This document shows positions 51,658-59,507 of a stretch of 64,000 bases of DNA, piece by piece (position 1 is the stretch's first letter; each line of letters starts with the position of its first letter). The stretch is taken from assembly GCF_002086735.1 (NCBI RefSeq), contig NZ_MVIJ01000006.1, forward strand, positions 1 to 64,000, given 5' to 3'. The notes beneath the pieces were generated by a model. That model was given only the letters and a program-made list of their open reading frames with translations. It did no database searches and was not told the DNA's origin. A program made the translations under genes and the position numbers. Origin of the DNA: Mycobacterium scrofulaceum (GTDB lineage: Bacteria > Actinomycetota > Actinomycetes > Mycobacteriales > Mycobacteriaceae).

Positions 51658-52476
51658 ATGATTCCCGAACCGCTGGCCAACGGCTTCTGCTTCGGCGAGG
51701 GGCCACGCTGGTTCGAGGGACTGCTGTGGTTCTCCGACATGCTGGGCGAGGCGGTGCACACCTCGACCGTCGGTGGCTCGCTGACCACGTTGCCGCTGCC
51801 CGGGCGCACCCCGTCGGGCCTGGGTTTCCGCCCCGACGGGTCGCTGCTGATCGTCTCGGCCGAAGACCGGACGGTGTTGCGCTACGACGGTGAAACCGTC
51901 GACCCCATCGCCGATCTCGCCGACCTGGCCCCGGCCAACCTCGGCGACATGGTCATCGACGACACCGGGCGCGCCTACATCGGCTCTCAGGCATTCAGCG
52001 GCGGCGTGATCATCCGGCTCGACCCGGACGGCAGCGCGACCGTGGTCGCCGGGGACCTCGACTTCCCCAACGGCATGGTGATCACCCCGGACCGCCGGAC
52101 CCTGATCGTCGCCGAGTCGGTCGGCCGGCGGCTGACCGCGTTCAGTATCGATCCCGACGGCGGGCTGTCCGACCGCCGCGCGTTCGCCGAGGGACTCGAC
52201 GGGCCGCCGGACGGCATCGCGCTCGACGCGGACGGCGCGGTGTGGGCCTCGATGACGCTGGCCCACCAATTCGAGCGGATCGTCGAGGGCGGCGCGGTGA
52301 CCGACCGCATCGACATGGGCGAGCGCGTCGCCGTCGCCTGCGCGCTCGGCGGCCCGGAGCGCCGGACACTGTTTCTGTTGTCGAGTACGGAGGCCTACCC
52401 CCAGCGCCTGATCGGCACGCGCCTGTCCCGGCTGGACGCCGTCACGGTGACCACGCCCGGCGCCGGCCTGCCCTGA
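51658..52476 (+). CDS. SMP-30/gluconolactonase-family lactonase
   Basis: This 272-residue six-bladed beta-propeller is of the SMP-30 / gluconolactonase / LRE type. Metal-binding positions are plausible at Glu14 (GEGPRW), in the ANLGDMVIDDTG segment, at the Asn of FPNGMVITPD and at the Asp of GPPDGIALDADG. Such enzymes hydrolyse lactones. This could be the ring-opening step after a Baeyer-Villiger reaction in the island. It is preceded by motif C and followed 12 bp later by a thioesterase gene. Confidence 0.88.
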   Translation: MIPEPLANGFCFGEGPRWFEGLLWFSDMLGEAVHTSTVGGSLTTLPLPGRTPSGLGFRPDGSLLIVSAEDRTVLRYDGETVDPIADLADLAPANLGDMVIDDTGRAYIGSQAFSGGVIIRLDPDGSATVVAGDLDFPNGMVITPDRRTLIVAESVGRRLTAFSIDPDGGLSDRRAFAEGLDGPPDGIALDADGAVWASMTLAHQFERIVEGGAVTDRIDMGERVAVACALGGPERRTLFLLSSTEAYPQRLIGTRLSRLDAVTVTTPGAGLP

Positions 52477-52488
52477 CGAGAGGTGACG

Positions 52489-53325
52489 ATGACCGACTCC
52501 TACTACGAGCTCGTCGACGGCGCGGACGCGTTGGGCGAGAAGTTCCGGGCCACCGACCTGGCGCGCGGCACCTGGTCGGCCGCGATCCAGCACGGCGGAC
52601 CGGTGTCGGCGCTGCTGGTCCGCGCCCTGGAACGGTGCGAACAGCGCGACGAGACCCGCCTGTCCCGCGTCGTCATCGACCTGCTGGGCGGGGTCCCCGC
52701 CGAGGGCGACCTGTGGGTCGCCTCGCGGGTGCAGCGCGGCGGGAAGCAGATCGAACTGGTCGGCGCCGAGATGCTGGCGCCCGGTCCCGACGGCGAACCC
52801 CGGCCGGTGGCGCGCGCCAGCGGATGGCGGCTGCAAACCCTGGACACCCGGGCCGTGGCCCACGCCGCCGCGCCGATGCCCGGACCGCGCAGCGAGGCCC
52901 GCAACCGCAACCTCAAAGCCCGGGAATGGGATCGCAACTACGTGCACAGCCTCGACTGGCTGTGGCTGACGGAGCCGCTGAGCGAGGGCCCGGGCGAATC
53001 GTGGATCCACCCCACGGTGGACCTGGTCACCGGCGAGACCATGACGCCGCTGGAGCGCCTGTTCGCGGTGGCCGACTGCGCCAACGGCATCGGCAGCAAG
53101 CTGGACATCACCCGGTGGACGTTCCTCAACACCGACCTGGCCGTGCACGTGTTCCGGGTTCCCGACGGTGAGTGGATCGGCATTCGCGCCGAGACCAGCT
53201 ACGGCCCAGACGGCATCGGGACCACGATCGGCACGCTGTTCGACGAAGAGGGCGCGGTCGCCGCCATCCAGCAGTCGGTGCTGGTGCGCCCGCGCCCGCC
53301 CAAGTCCGGCCGGGAGGCGAAATGA
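52489..53325 (+). CDS. Double-hotdog thioesterase-family protein
   Basis: This 278-residue protein has tandem hotdog domains of the actinobacterial thioesterase-like family (TesB-related). The first domain has RGTWSAAIQHGGPVSALLVR. The second has PLERLFAVADCANGIGSKLD and RAETSYGPDGIGTTIGTLFD, ending with AIQQSVLVRPRP. ATG 52489 follows GAGAGG at good spacing; a GTG two codons earlier is possible. It follows the SMP-30 gene by 12 bp and precedes the TetR gene by 28 bp. It likely hydrolyses acyl-CoA made by the island; the substrate is unknown. Confidence 0.85.
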   Translation: MTDSYYELVDGADALGEKFRATDLARGTWSAAIQHGGPVSALLVRALERCEQRDETRLSRVVIDLLGGVPAEGDLWVASRVQRGGKQIELVGAEMLAPGPDGEPRPVARASGWRLQTLDTRAVAHAAAPMPGPRSEARNRNLKAREWDRNYVHSLDWLWLTEPLSEGPGESWIHPTVDLVTGETMTPLERLFAVADCANGIGSKLDITRWTFLNTDLAVHVFRVPDGEWIGIRAETSYGPDGIGTTIGTLFDEEGAVAAIQQSVLVRPRPPKSGREAK

Positions 53326-53353
53326 CCGCGGACGACTTCGTAGAGTTGCAGAC

Positions 53354-53893
53354 ATGAGCAGTCCGGCCCAGACCACAGAGCCTGACACCTCGACGCGTCA
53401 GCGCATCCTGGACGCCACCGCCGAGGTGCTCGGGCGCAACGGCAAGACCAAGCTCAGCCTGTCCGACGTCGCCGCCCAGGCCGGGGTGTCCCGCCCGACG
53501 CTGTACCGCTGGTTCGCGTCGAAAGAGGAACTGCTGTCCGCCTTTTCGAACTACGAGCGGCAGATCTTCGAGAGCGGCCTGGTCAGGGCGACGGCCGGCC
53601 TGAAGGGGGTCGACAAGCTCGACGCCGTGCTGCGGTTCATCGTCGAGTACCAGCACTCGTATTCCGGCGTGCGAATGGTCGACGTCGAGCCCGAGCACAC
53701 CATCGCCCAGTTCTCCGGGGTCATCCCGCAGATGCGTGAGGGCCTGCAGCGCCACCTGCCCGGGCCCAACGCCGCGGTGAAGGCGGCGACCGTCATCCGT
53801 ATCGCGATCTCGCACTACATCGTCCCCAGCGACGACGCCGACCAGTTCCTGGCGCAGCTGCGGCACGCGGTGGGCATCAAGGGCAGTTCCTGA
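53354..53893 (+). CDS. TetR/AcrR-family regulator of the island
   Basis: This 179-residue regulator has the N-terminal helix-turn-helix TRQRILDATAEVLGRNGKTK, then LSLSDVAAQAGVSRPTLYRW. A helical ligand-binding domain follows. It is the last gene of the right arm and is co-directional with the SMP-30 and thioesterase genes. It is the only regulator gene between adhE1 and the Rv0161-like gene, so it is the best candidate to bind the repeated TGACACTT-TTTGTAA motifs A to C. That assignment is inference from position and from the inverted-repeat form of the sites. The adjacent nitroreductase-like gene converges on it with no gap. Confidence 0.88.
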   Translation: MSSPAQTTEPDTSTRQRILDATAEVLGRNGKTKLSLSDVAAQAGVSRPTLYRWFASKEELLSAFSNYERQIFESGLVRATAGLKGVDKLDAVLRFIVEYQHSYSGVRMVDVEPEHTIAQFSGVIPQMREGLQRHLPGPNAAVKAATVIRIAISHYIVPSDDADQFLAQLRHAVGIKGSS

Positions 53894-54244
53894 TCAGTCG
53901 AGCTGCACCGCAACCCTGACGCGGCCCTTCTCGTCGCGGCTGGCGATCGCGTGTCCGGTGCGGTCCGCGCCATCGAAGTTGAGCAGCGTAATCGGACCGC
54001 CCTCGCCGAGAAAGTTTCGCCACCAGGTCTTGCTGTCGGGCGACATGACGTTGATGACGACGCCGTCGGCGGAGCGGCGGTACCCCACCGGGGTCTGGAT
54101 CGTCTTGCCCGAACGCCTGCCGACGTAGCGAATCTTGATCAGCCCGTGTCGTACCAGTCGCCCGACGACGGGCGCGTCGATCATGCCACCGAACAAGTTG
54201 TTGACGATTCCGACGAGGGGCGTGTCGAAGATCCCGGATGCCAT
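53894..54244 (-). CDS. Deazaflavin (F420)-dependent nitroreductase-family protein
   Basis: This 116-residue protein of the DDN/DUF385 split beta-barrel family is recognised by GLIKIRYVGRRSGKTIQTPV. SPDSKTWWRNFLGEGGPITL is the usual cofactor-loop segment. Family members use F420H2 to reduce quinones or nitro compounds, and many have unknown substrates. The N-terminal helix (GIVNNLFGGMIDAPVVGRLV) may associate with the membrane. It abuts the TetR gene end to end (convergent) and lies 34 bp downstream of the FAD-linked oxidase gene on the same strand. Confidence 0.85.
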   Translation of the reverse strand: MASGIFDTPLVGIVNNLFGGMIDAPVVGRLVRHGLIKIRYVGRRSGKTIQTPVGYRRSADGVVINVMSPDSKTWWRNFLGEGGPITLLNFDGADRTGHAIASRDEKGRVRVAVQLD

Positions 54245-54278
54245 GGAGCCCAGCGTATGCCAGACGGCACAAGAACGA

Positions 54279-55628
54279 TCAGTCGAACAGCACCGCCGCG
54301 TTGAGATAGCCGGTCGGGTCCAGCGCGGCTTTGATGGTCCGCATCGCCGCGATGTCCGCCGGCTCCCGCGACATGCCCAGGTAACGCCGCTTGCGGGTCC
54401 CGACGCCGTGTTCGGAGCTGACGTTGCCGCCGGATCGCGCGATGAGTTCCATCATCGGCTCGTACAGCGCCCGCTCGCGCTCGACGGGGCAGCGCAGCAC
54501 GTTGAGGTGCAGGTTGCCCTCGCCGATGTGGCCGAACAGCACGGGCAGCGCCTCGGGTGCGTGTGCCCCGACCAAATCGACTGCGGCCCGGGCGAATTCG
54601 CCGACCGACGACAGCGGCAGGGAGACGTCGAACTTCAGCGGCGGCCCGTACACGCCGAGCACGTCGGCGAGCGCCTCGCGAACCTGCCACAACCGTTGTT
54701 GCGCAACAACATCCACCCCGACCGCGGGTTCCGAGCGGGTGCGCGCGCCGTCGAGCAGGTCGGCGAGCCGGTCGGTCTGGTCGTGATCGGCGGCCAGCTC
54801 CACCAGCAGCAGCCAGTCGCCCTCGACCGGTGAACCAATCCCCAGGTGCTCGCGGGTCAGCGCGGCGGCCCGGCCGTCGATCAGCTCGAGCGCCGCGATG
54901 CCGTCGGTATCCCGGAACGTCCGGCCGGCGTCCACCAGCGCGTCCAGCTCATCGAAACCGCAGATCGCCGTGACCCGCCGCGCCGGAATCGGGTGCAGCC
55001 GCAGCTCCAGCGCGGTGATGACGCCCAGGGTGCCCTCGGCGCCGACGAACAGCGACGGCAGGTCGTAGCCGGTGTTGTCCCGGCGCACGCTGCTGTGCCG
55101 GGACAGCAGCGACCCGTCGGGCAGCGCGACCTGCAAGCCGAGCACCTGTTCGCCCATGTTGCCGTAGCGGACGGTGCGCAGGCCGCCGGCGTTCGTCGAC
55201 GCCATCCCCCCGACGGTCGCGGTGTCCCGTGCGGCCAGGTCCACCCCGAACAGCAGCCGCGCCCCGGCCGCCGCGCGTTGCACCGCCGCGAGGGCGGTGC
55301 CGGCGCCGGCCCGCACGCGGCGCTCCACGGTGTCGACCTCGTCGAGGGCGTGCAGCCGCTCGGTGGACAGCAGCACGTCGTCGTGTTCGGGTACGGTGCC
55401 GGCCACCAGCGAGGTGCGGCCGCCCTGCACCGTCACGTGCGCCCCGGCGTCCCGGCACACCCGCAGCACCCCGGCCACTTCCTCGGGGGACCCGGGCCGC
55501 ACCAGCACGCTGGCCCGACCCCGATAGCGGCCGGTGTGGTCGACGCTACGGCCGTCCAGCACGTCGGGGTCGGTCACCACGTGCTTCGATCCCACGACCT
55601 CGGCCAGGCTACGCAGCATCGACACCAT
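54279..55628 (-). CDS. FAD-linked oxidase, GlcD/D-lactate dehydrogenase type (Rv0161-like)
   Basis: This 449-residue VAO-family flavoprotein has the same length as the H37Rv Rv0161 protein. The FAD-binding domain shows VRPGSPEEVAGVLRVCRDAG, VQGGRTSLVAG and the DTATVGGMASTNAGGLRTVR segment. The C-terminal oxidase cap contains VLFGHIGEGNLHLNVLRCP and ends SSEHGVGTRKRRYLGMSREP. It likely oxidises a 2-hydroxy acid to a 2-oxo acid. ATG 55619 is an alternative start. A strong inverted repeat (55636-55695) lies just upstream, so it probably has its own promoter. Confidence 0.92.
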   Translation of the reverse strand: MVSMLRSLAEVVGSKHVVTDPDVLDGRSVDHTGRYRGRASVLVRPGSPEEVAGVLRVCRDAGAHVTVQGGRTSLVAGTVPEHDDVLLSTERLHALDEVDTVERRVRAGAGTALAAVQRAAAGARLLFGVDLAARDTATVGGMASTNAGGLRTVRYGNMGEQVLGLQVALPDGSLLSRHSSVRRDNTGYDLPSLFVGAEGTLGVITALELRLHPIPARRVTAICGFDELDALVDAGRTFRDTDGIAALELIDGRAAALTREHLGIGSPVEGDWLLLVELAADHDQTDRLADLLDGARTRSEPAVGVDVVAQQRLWQVREALADVLGVYGPPLKFDVSLPLSSVGEFARAAVDLVGAHAPEALPVLFGHIGEGNLHLNVLRCPVERERALYEPMMELIARSGGNVSSEHGVGTRKRRYLGMSREPADIAAMRTIKAALDPTGYLNAAVLFD

Positions 55629-55635
55629 CCCCTAC

Positions 55636-55695
55636 GCCGAACGTGCACTGACGGCGAAAAATAAGCCCAATTCTCGCAGTGAGTGCACGTTCGGC
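55636..55695. terminator. Perfect 14-bp inverted repeat between SDR and FAD-oxidase genes
   Basis: Arms GCCGAACGTGCACT (55636-55649) and AGTGCACGTTCGGC (55682-55695) pair perfectly around a 32-base AT-richer loop. It follows the SDR gene by 13 bp and ends 7 bp before the next start codon. Likely the SDR terminator; its form also resembles dispersed mycobacterial palindromes. Confidence 0.65.
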
Positions 55696-55708
55696 GACGA
55701 ACCGAACG

Positions 55709-56449
55709 CTAGAACTGCTTGTGCGGCACGTCGGTCACCAGTCCGCCGTCCATCACGAACTCGCTGCCGGTGGCGTAGGACGACTCGTCGCTGGCCAGGA
55801 ACAGGACGAAGGTCGAGACCTCGCGGGACTCGGCCGGGCGGCCGAGCGGAATGGTGACCATGTCGTCGGGCAGGTGCTGGGTCATCGGGGTGCGGATGAA
55901 GCCGGGGTGGACGGAGTTGACCCGAATGTTGTGCGGCGCAAGCTCCAAGGCCGCGGACTTCGCCAGACCGCGCACCGCCCACTTGGACGCGACGTAGGGG
56001 TGCACCATGGGGGCGCCCCGGAGGCCCTCGATCGAGGAGATGTTGATGATCGACCCGCCCCCCGCGGCGATCATCGGGTCGACGGCCACCCGCATGCCCA
56101 GGAACGTACCGGTCAGGTTGACGTCGATCACCTTCTGCCACTTGGCCAGATCGAAACTCCGCAGCGGGCCGAGCGCGACGGTGCCGGCGTTGTTGACCAA
56201 CACGTTGAGCTTGCCGAATTCGCCGATCGCGGTCTCGACCGCGGCGTCCCACTGGTCGGGCTGGGTGACGTCGAGGTGGACATAGCGGACGGCGTCACCA
56301 ATTTCGTCGGCCACCGCCTTGCCCTCGTCGTCGAGGATGTCGCCGATCACCACCTTGGCGCCTTCGGACACCAGCAGCCGCGCGTGCTCGGCGCCCATCC
56401 CGCGAGCGCCGCCACTGATGAGTGCGACTTTGCCTTCTACCCGTCCCAC
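55709..56449 (-). CDS. FabG3-like short-chain dehydrogenase
   Basis: This 246-residue classical SDR is close in sequence to M. tuberculosis FabG3 (Rv2002), a 20-beta-hydroxysteroid dehydrogenase. The cofactor motif is SGGARGMG (12-19), the acidic GDILDDEGKAVADEIG region favours NAD, and NNAG is present. The catalytic Ser is in NISSIEG, with Tyr and Lys in YVASKWAVRG. The FabG3-type segment HLDVTQPDQWDAAVETAI is conserved. It follows the reductase gene by 16 bp and ends at an inverted repeat. It could act on hydroxysteroids or other cyclic alcohols. Confidence 0.88.
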   Translation of the reverse strand: MGRVEGKVALISGGARGMGAEHARLLVSEGAKVVIGDILDDEGKAVADEIGDAVRYVHLDVTQPDQWDAAVETAIGEFGKLNVLVNNAGTVALGPLRSFDLAKWQKVIDVNLTGTFLGMRVAVDPMIAAGGGSIINISSIEGLRGAPMVHPYVASKWAVRGLAKSAALELAPHNIRVNSVHPGFIRTPMTQHLPDDMVTIPLGRPAESREVSTFVLFLASDESSYATGSEFVMDGGLVTDVPHKQF

Positions 56450-56465
56450 AGGGACTCCTTTCGTT

Positions 56466-57566
56466 TTAGGTGTTCACCAAAGTGGTTGGTGCGTAAAGAC
56501 CTTTCCCGGTGACCAGCGGCAGGTCGAGCGTGGTCCGGATGCCGGGCGGCGCGGCGATGACCGCGGGGATGGCGTTGACGATGCGGCCCGCGGCACCCGC
56601 GATCGCGGCGTGGTTGTGGTCGCCCTTGCGACTGCTCGGGATGATGTCGACGGCGTACGACGGCTCGCCGGTGATCTCGACGCGGTAGGAGCCGTCGCCG
56701 GCGGCGGGCTGGGGCAAGTCCGGTCGCAGGTCGGGCCGCAGACGGGTGACGTGTTCGATGACGACCGCGGGGTGACCCCTGACCATGCCCCGGATCTCGA
56801 ACTGCAGCACGGCCACGGTGCCCTTGGCGACCCGACCCACCGCGATGTCGAAATCCTCCGGCGCCGGCTCGCGCTGATAAGACTCGCTGATCTCGTCGAC
56901 CTCGATGCCCAGGCCGGCGGCCAGCTGACGGATGGCGGTACCCCAGGCGATGCTGAGGATGCCCGGTTGCAACAACATCGGGATCTCGTCCATGGGGCGG
57001 GCAAATCCCATGTAGTGCATCACCTCCGCGCCGTCGTAACTCGCGTAGTCGTGAATCTCCATGCAGCGCACCTGCTCGATGCGCTGGCAGGTCCCGGCGA
57101 GCGCGAACGGGATCAGGTCGTTGGCGAATCCCGGGTCGACTCCGCTGATGAAAATGCTCGAATTGCCCTGCCGGGCGGCCTCTTCGACGCGGTCGATGTA
57201 CTTGTCGGGCATGACGCCCCACGGGTATTGCAGCAGCCCGGGCGAGGACCCGACGACGTTGACGCCGGCGGCCAGGATGCGCATGACGTCGGCCATCGCC
57301 TCGGGCAACCGGGTGTCGCCCATGGCGCAGTACACGACGCACTCCGGCCGGGTGGCCAGCAGGGCGTCGAGGTCCGAGACGGCCGCCACGCCGGTGACGA
57401 CGCCGGGCTCGAGGCCGACGCCGCACAGTTCACCGGCGTCCTTGCCCACCTTCTCCGGGGTGGACACGCACACCCCCGTCAGCTCGAACTGCGGGTTGGT
57501 GATGAGCTCGGCCAGGGCCAACCCTCCGACGTTTCCGGTACCGACGTGGCCGACGCGGATCGCCAT
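56466..57566 (-). CDS. NAD(P)-dependent dihydrodipicolinate-reductase-like oxidoreductase
   Basis: This 366-residue reductase has an N-terminal Rossmann fold (IRVGHVGTGNVGGLALAEL). The C-terminal domain is related to 2,4-diaminopentanoate dehydrogenase. It is a paralog of the 12073-13206 gene. Shared elements include DAGELCG, the ISGVDPGFANDLIPFALAG segment and the final LDLPLVTGKGLY. ATG 57566 follows GGAGA and gives the compact N-terminus; an in-frame start 66 bp upstream was rejected. It is divergent from the alpha/beta hydrolase and followed by the FabG3-like SDR, suggesting a small catabolic transcript. The substrate is unknown. Confidence 0.84.
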   Translation of the reverse strand: MAIRVGHVGTGNVGGLALAELITNPQFELTGVCVSTPEKVGKDAGELCGVGLEPGVVTGVAAVSDLDALLATRPECVVYCAMGDTRLPEAMADVMRILAAGVNVVGSSPGLLQYPWGVMPDKYIDRVEEAARQGNSSIFISGVDPGFANDLIPFALAGTCQRIEQVRCMEIHDYASYDGAEVMHYMGFARPMDEIPMLLQPGILSIAWGTAIRQLAAGLGIEVDEISESYQREPAPEDFDIAVGRVAKGTVAVLQFEIRGMVRGHPAVVIEHVTRLRPDLRPDLPQPAAGDGSYRVEITGEPSYAVDIIPSSRKGDHNHAAIAGAAGRIVNAIPAVIAAPPGIRTTLDLPLVTGKGLYAPTTLVNT

Positions 57567-57675
57567 GAGAGTCTCCGTCCTTTGAGCGCCCAAAACTTTT
57601 CTAGACAGTAGTCCATTAAATTTGTGGCGCATACCGGCGGACTCCTCACACTCCGCCGGGCAGAATGACTCGCTG

Positions 57676-58566
57676 ATGACACCGCGCGAAGATGTCCGGT
57701 TTCCCTCCGGTGGCGATCTGATCAGCGCCTGGCTCTACCGGCCGCCGGGCGGCGGGCCAGCGCCGCTGCTGGTGATGGCGCACGGCCTGGGCGCGGTGCG
57801 CAGCATGCGGCTCGACGCCTACGCGCAGCGGTTCAGCGCGGCCGGTTACGCCTGCCTGGTGTTCGATTACCGCAACTTCGGCGACAGCGAGGGCCGACCG
57901 CGTCAGCTGCTCGACATCGGCATGCAGCTTGCCGACTGGGCCGCCGCGGTCGCCTACGCCCGCACGCTGCCGGGTATCGACCCTCGTCGAATCGCCCTGT
58001 GGGGCACCTCTTTTGCGGGCGGGCATGTGATCGCCACGGCGGCCCGGCTGCCCGGCATCGCGGCCGTCGTCTCGCAATGCCCGTTCACCGACGGCGTCGC
58101 GTCGGCGCGCACGCTGAGCCCATGGATCTTCTCCCGGGTCGGCGCGCTGGCCGCCCGCGACCTGATCGCCGCCCGCTTCGGACGCTCGCCGGTGATGGTT
58201 CGCACGGTGGGCCGGCCGGGCGAGGTCGCCCTGATGAACGCGCCGGACGCCTATCCGGGCTACCTGAGGCTGGTTCCCGAGGGTGTGCACGTCCCCGAGG
58301 AGGTGGCCGCCCGGATCGCCCTGAAGATCACCGCGTATCGGCCGGGCCGCCTGGCCGCCAAGGTCACCTGCCCGATCCTGTTCTGTGTGTGCGAGGCCGA
58401 CTCGGTGGCGCCGGCGGGGCCGACGCTGCGCTACGCGGCCAAGGCCCCACGCGGCGAGGTGAAGCTCTACCCCGAGGGCCATTTCGCGATCTACGTCGAC
58501 GAGGCGTTCGACCGCGTCGTCGAAGACCAGCTCGCCTTCCTCGACAAGCACCTCAAGGGCGCCTAG
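57676..58566 (+). CDS. Alpha/beta hydrolase
   Basis: This 296-residue hydrolase of the X-Pro-dipeptidyl-peptidase / dienelactone-hydrolase type opens with REDVRFPSGGDLISAWLYRP. The nucleophile elbow is GTSFAG (LWGTSFAGGHVIATA), the acid is expected in CEADSVAP and the histidine in YPEGHFAIYV. These enzymes hydrolyse esters, lactones or C-C bonds. ATG 57676 is preferred over one 18 codons upstream because the domain starts directly after it. It is divergent from the reductase and converges with the TetR gene at a 12-bp gap. It is not present at this place in H37Rv. Confidence 0.86.
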   Translation: MTPREDVRFPSGGDLISAWLYRPPGGGPAPLLVMAHGLGAVRSMRLDAYAQRFSAAGYACLVFDYRNFGDSEGRPRQLLDIGMQLADWAAAVAYARTLPGIDPRRIALWGTSFAGGHVIATAARLPGIAAVVSQCPFTDGVASARTLSPWIFSRVGALAARDLIAARFGRSPVMVRTVGRPGEVALMNAPDAYPGYLRLVPEGVHVPEEVAARIALKITAYRPGRLAAKVTCPILFCVCEADSVAPAGPTLRYAAKAPRGEVKLYPEGHFAIYVDEAFDRVVEDQLAFLDKHLKGA

Positions 58567-58578
58567 CCGGCTAGGAAC

Positions 58579-59202
58579 TCAAGGACCGAGCGGGGAACTC
58601 GTGCGGATCCCTTCGTCGCGGATCAGCCCGCGCAGCAGCGCGGTGCTGAATTCCGCGGCGATCTCCTTGGCGCTGCGGCGTCCACTCGGGCGCAACCACC
58701 GGTAGGCGCCCAGCGTCATGCCGATGTATCCGAGCGCCAGGACGTGGGAGTCGCACTGGTAGAACTCGCCGCTGGCGATCCCTCGGTCGATGAGGCCGTG
58801 GACGTGCTCGTAGACCTGGGTTTCCTTCTCCCGCACCGCGGCGACCTGCTCCTCGGTGAACCACTCGGCGATGTACGGCTGCTCCTGGAAGTACACGGCG
58901 GCACCTTCGGGATTGGCGGCGATCTGGTCGAGCAGGCGGACGGTGTACTGGTACAACGCCTCCCGCGCGGTCATCGAGGGATCGTCGTGCACGGCGGCCA
59001 GCGTGCGCTCGGCGGCCTGCTGGTAGATGTCGTAGAGAATCAGCGACTTGCTGGCGTAGTAGTGGTAGACGGTCGCCTTGTTCAGTCCGATCACGTCGGC
59101 GACGTCGTCCATCCGGGTGCCGTGGTAGCCGCGGGCGGCGAACAGCTTGGTGGCGACCGCCAACAACTCCTCGCGCCGCGTTCGTCCGTTCTCGGATGGC
59201 AT
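58579..59202 (-). CDS. TetR-family regulator (Rv0158-like)
   Basis: This 207-residue TetR regulator has the DNA-binding domain RREELLAVATKLFAARGYHG, then MDDVADVIGLNKATVYHYYA (about 9-50). The ligand-binding domain carries the TetR C-terminal pattern LALGYIGMTLGAYRWLRPSG. It is conserved in mycobacteria next to the Rv0157A-like peptide and the transhydrogenase genes. An inverted repeat CAAC-TG-GTTG at 59266-59275 lies between it and the divergent peptide gene and may be its operator. The regulated genes are unknown. Confidence 0.9.
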   Translation of the reverse strand: MPSENGRTRREELLAVATKLFAARGYHGTRMDDVADVIGLNKATVYHYYASKSLILYDIYQQAAERTLAAVHDDPSMTAREALYQYTVRLLDQIAANPEGAAVYFQEQPYIAEWFTEEQVAAVREKETQVYEHVHGLIDRGIASGEFYQCDSHVLALGYIGMTLGAYRWLRPSGRRSAKEIAAEFSTALLRGLIRDEGIRTSSPLGP

Positions 59203-59265
59203 CTGTACTCGCTATCGTCAGTGCCGGGCGGGACGGTGGTGTGCCGGGCAAGGCCAATTATCAAT

Positions 59266-59275
59266 CAACTGGTTG
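59266..59275. promoter_or_regulatory. Inverted repeat upstream of the Rv0158-like regulator
   Basis: CAACTGGTTG is a short symmetrical sequence (CAAC-TG-GTTG) in an AT-richer patch, 64 bp before the TetR start and 93 bp before the small peptide gene. It is the most likely autoregulatory operator in this divergent region, though short. Confidence 0.4.
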
Positions 59276-59367
59276 GACAGTTTAGGCAAACGCCGGGTGT
59301 CGCCCCGACCAGGATGGGACTAGACTCCCGTTCAGAAAGCTCAAGTCGCGACTGGAGGGGTGGCCTG

Positions 59368-59493
59368 ATGGATCCGAGCCCGGACTACGACGCTAGCGAC
59401 GAAATCGAGTTCTTCTTCCGCTACGTCCCGTGGGGCCTGCGCGGTGTCGTCGACGGCAACGGCTACCCGCCGCCCGCCTACCCCCCGGTTTAG
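59368..59493 (+). CDS. 41-residue conserved peptide (Rv0157A-like)
   Basis: This 41-residue acidic and aromatic peptide runs from MDPSPDYDASDEIEFFFRYV to GNGYPPPAYPPV. GGAGGGG lies seven bases before the ATG. The length and place match Rv0157A of H37Rv, between the TetR regulator and pntB. There is no signal peptide or membrane helix, and the function is unknown. It converges with pntB 15 bp later. The unusual Pro/Tyr-rich end suggests an interaction peptide, but that is speculation. Confidence 0.8.
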   Translation: MDPSPDYDASDEIEFFFRYVPWGLRGVVDGNGYPPPAYPPV

Positions 59494-59507
59494 GCTGACA
59501 TCCGGCC

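Noticed and set aside
36316-53893. Island considered as a prophage or integrative element
   Set aside because: No integrase, transposase, tRNA gene or flanking direct repeat was seen, and GC content looks like the backbone. Its accessory nature rests only on comparison with H37Rv.
57602-57627. TAGACA ... TTTGTGG before the 56466-57566 reductase as a fourth island operator
   Set aside because: The GACA-to-TTTGT spacing is 17 instead of 16 and both halves differ from the motif, so it cannot be claimed as the same site.
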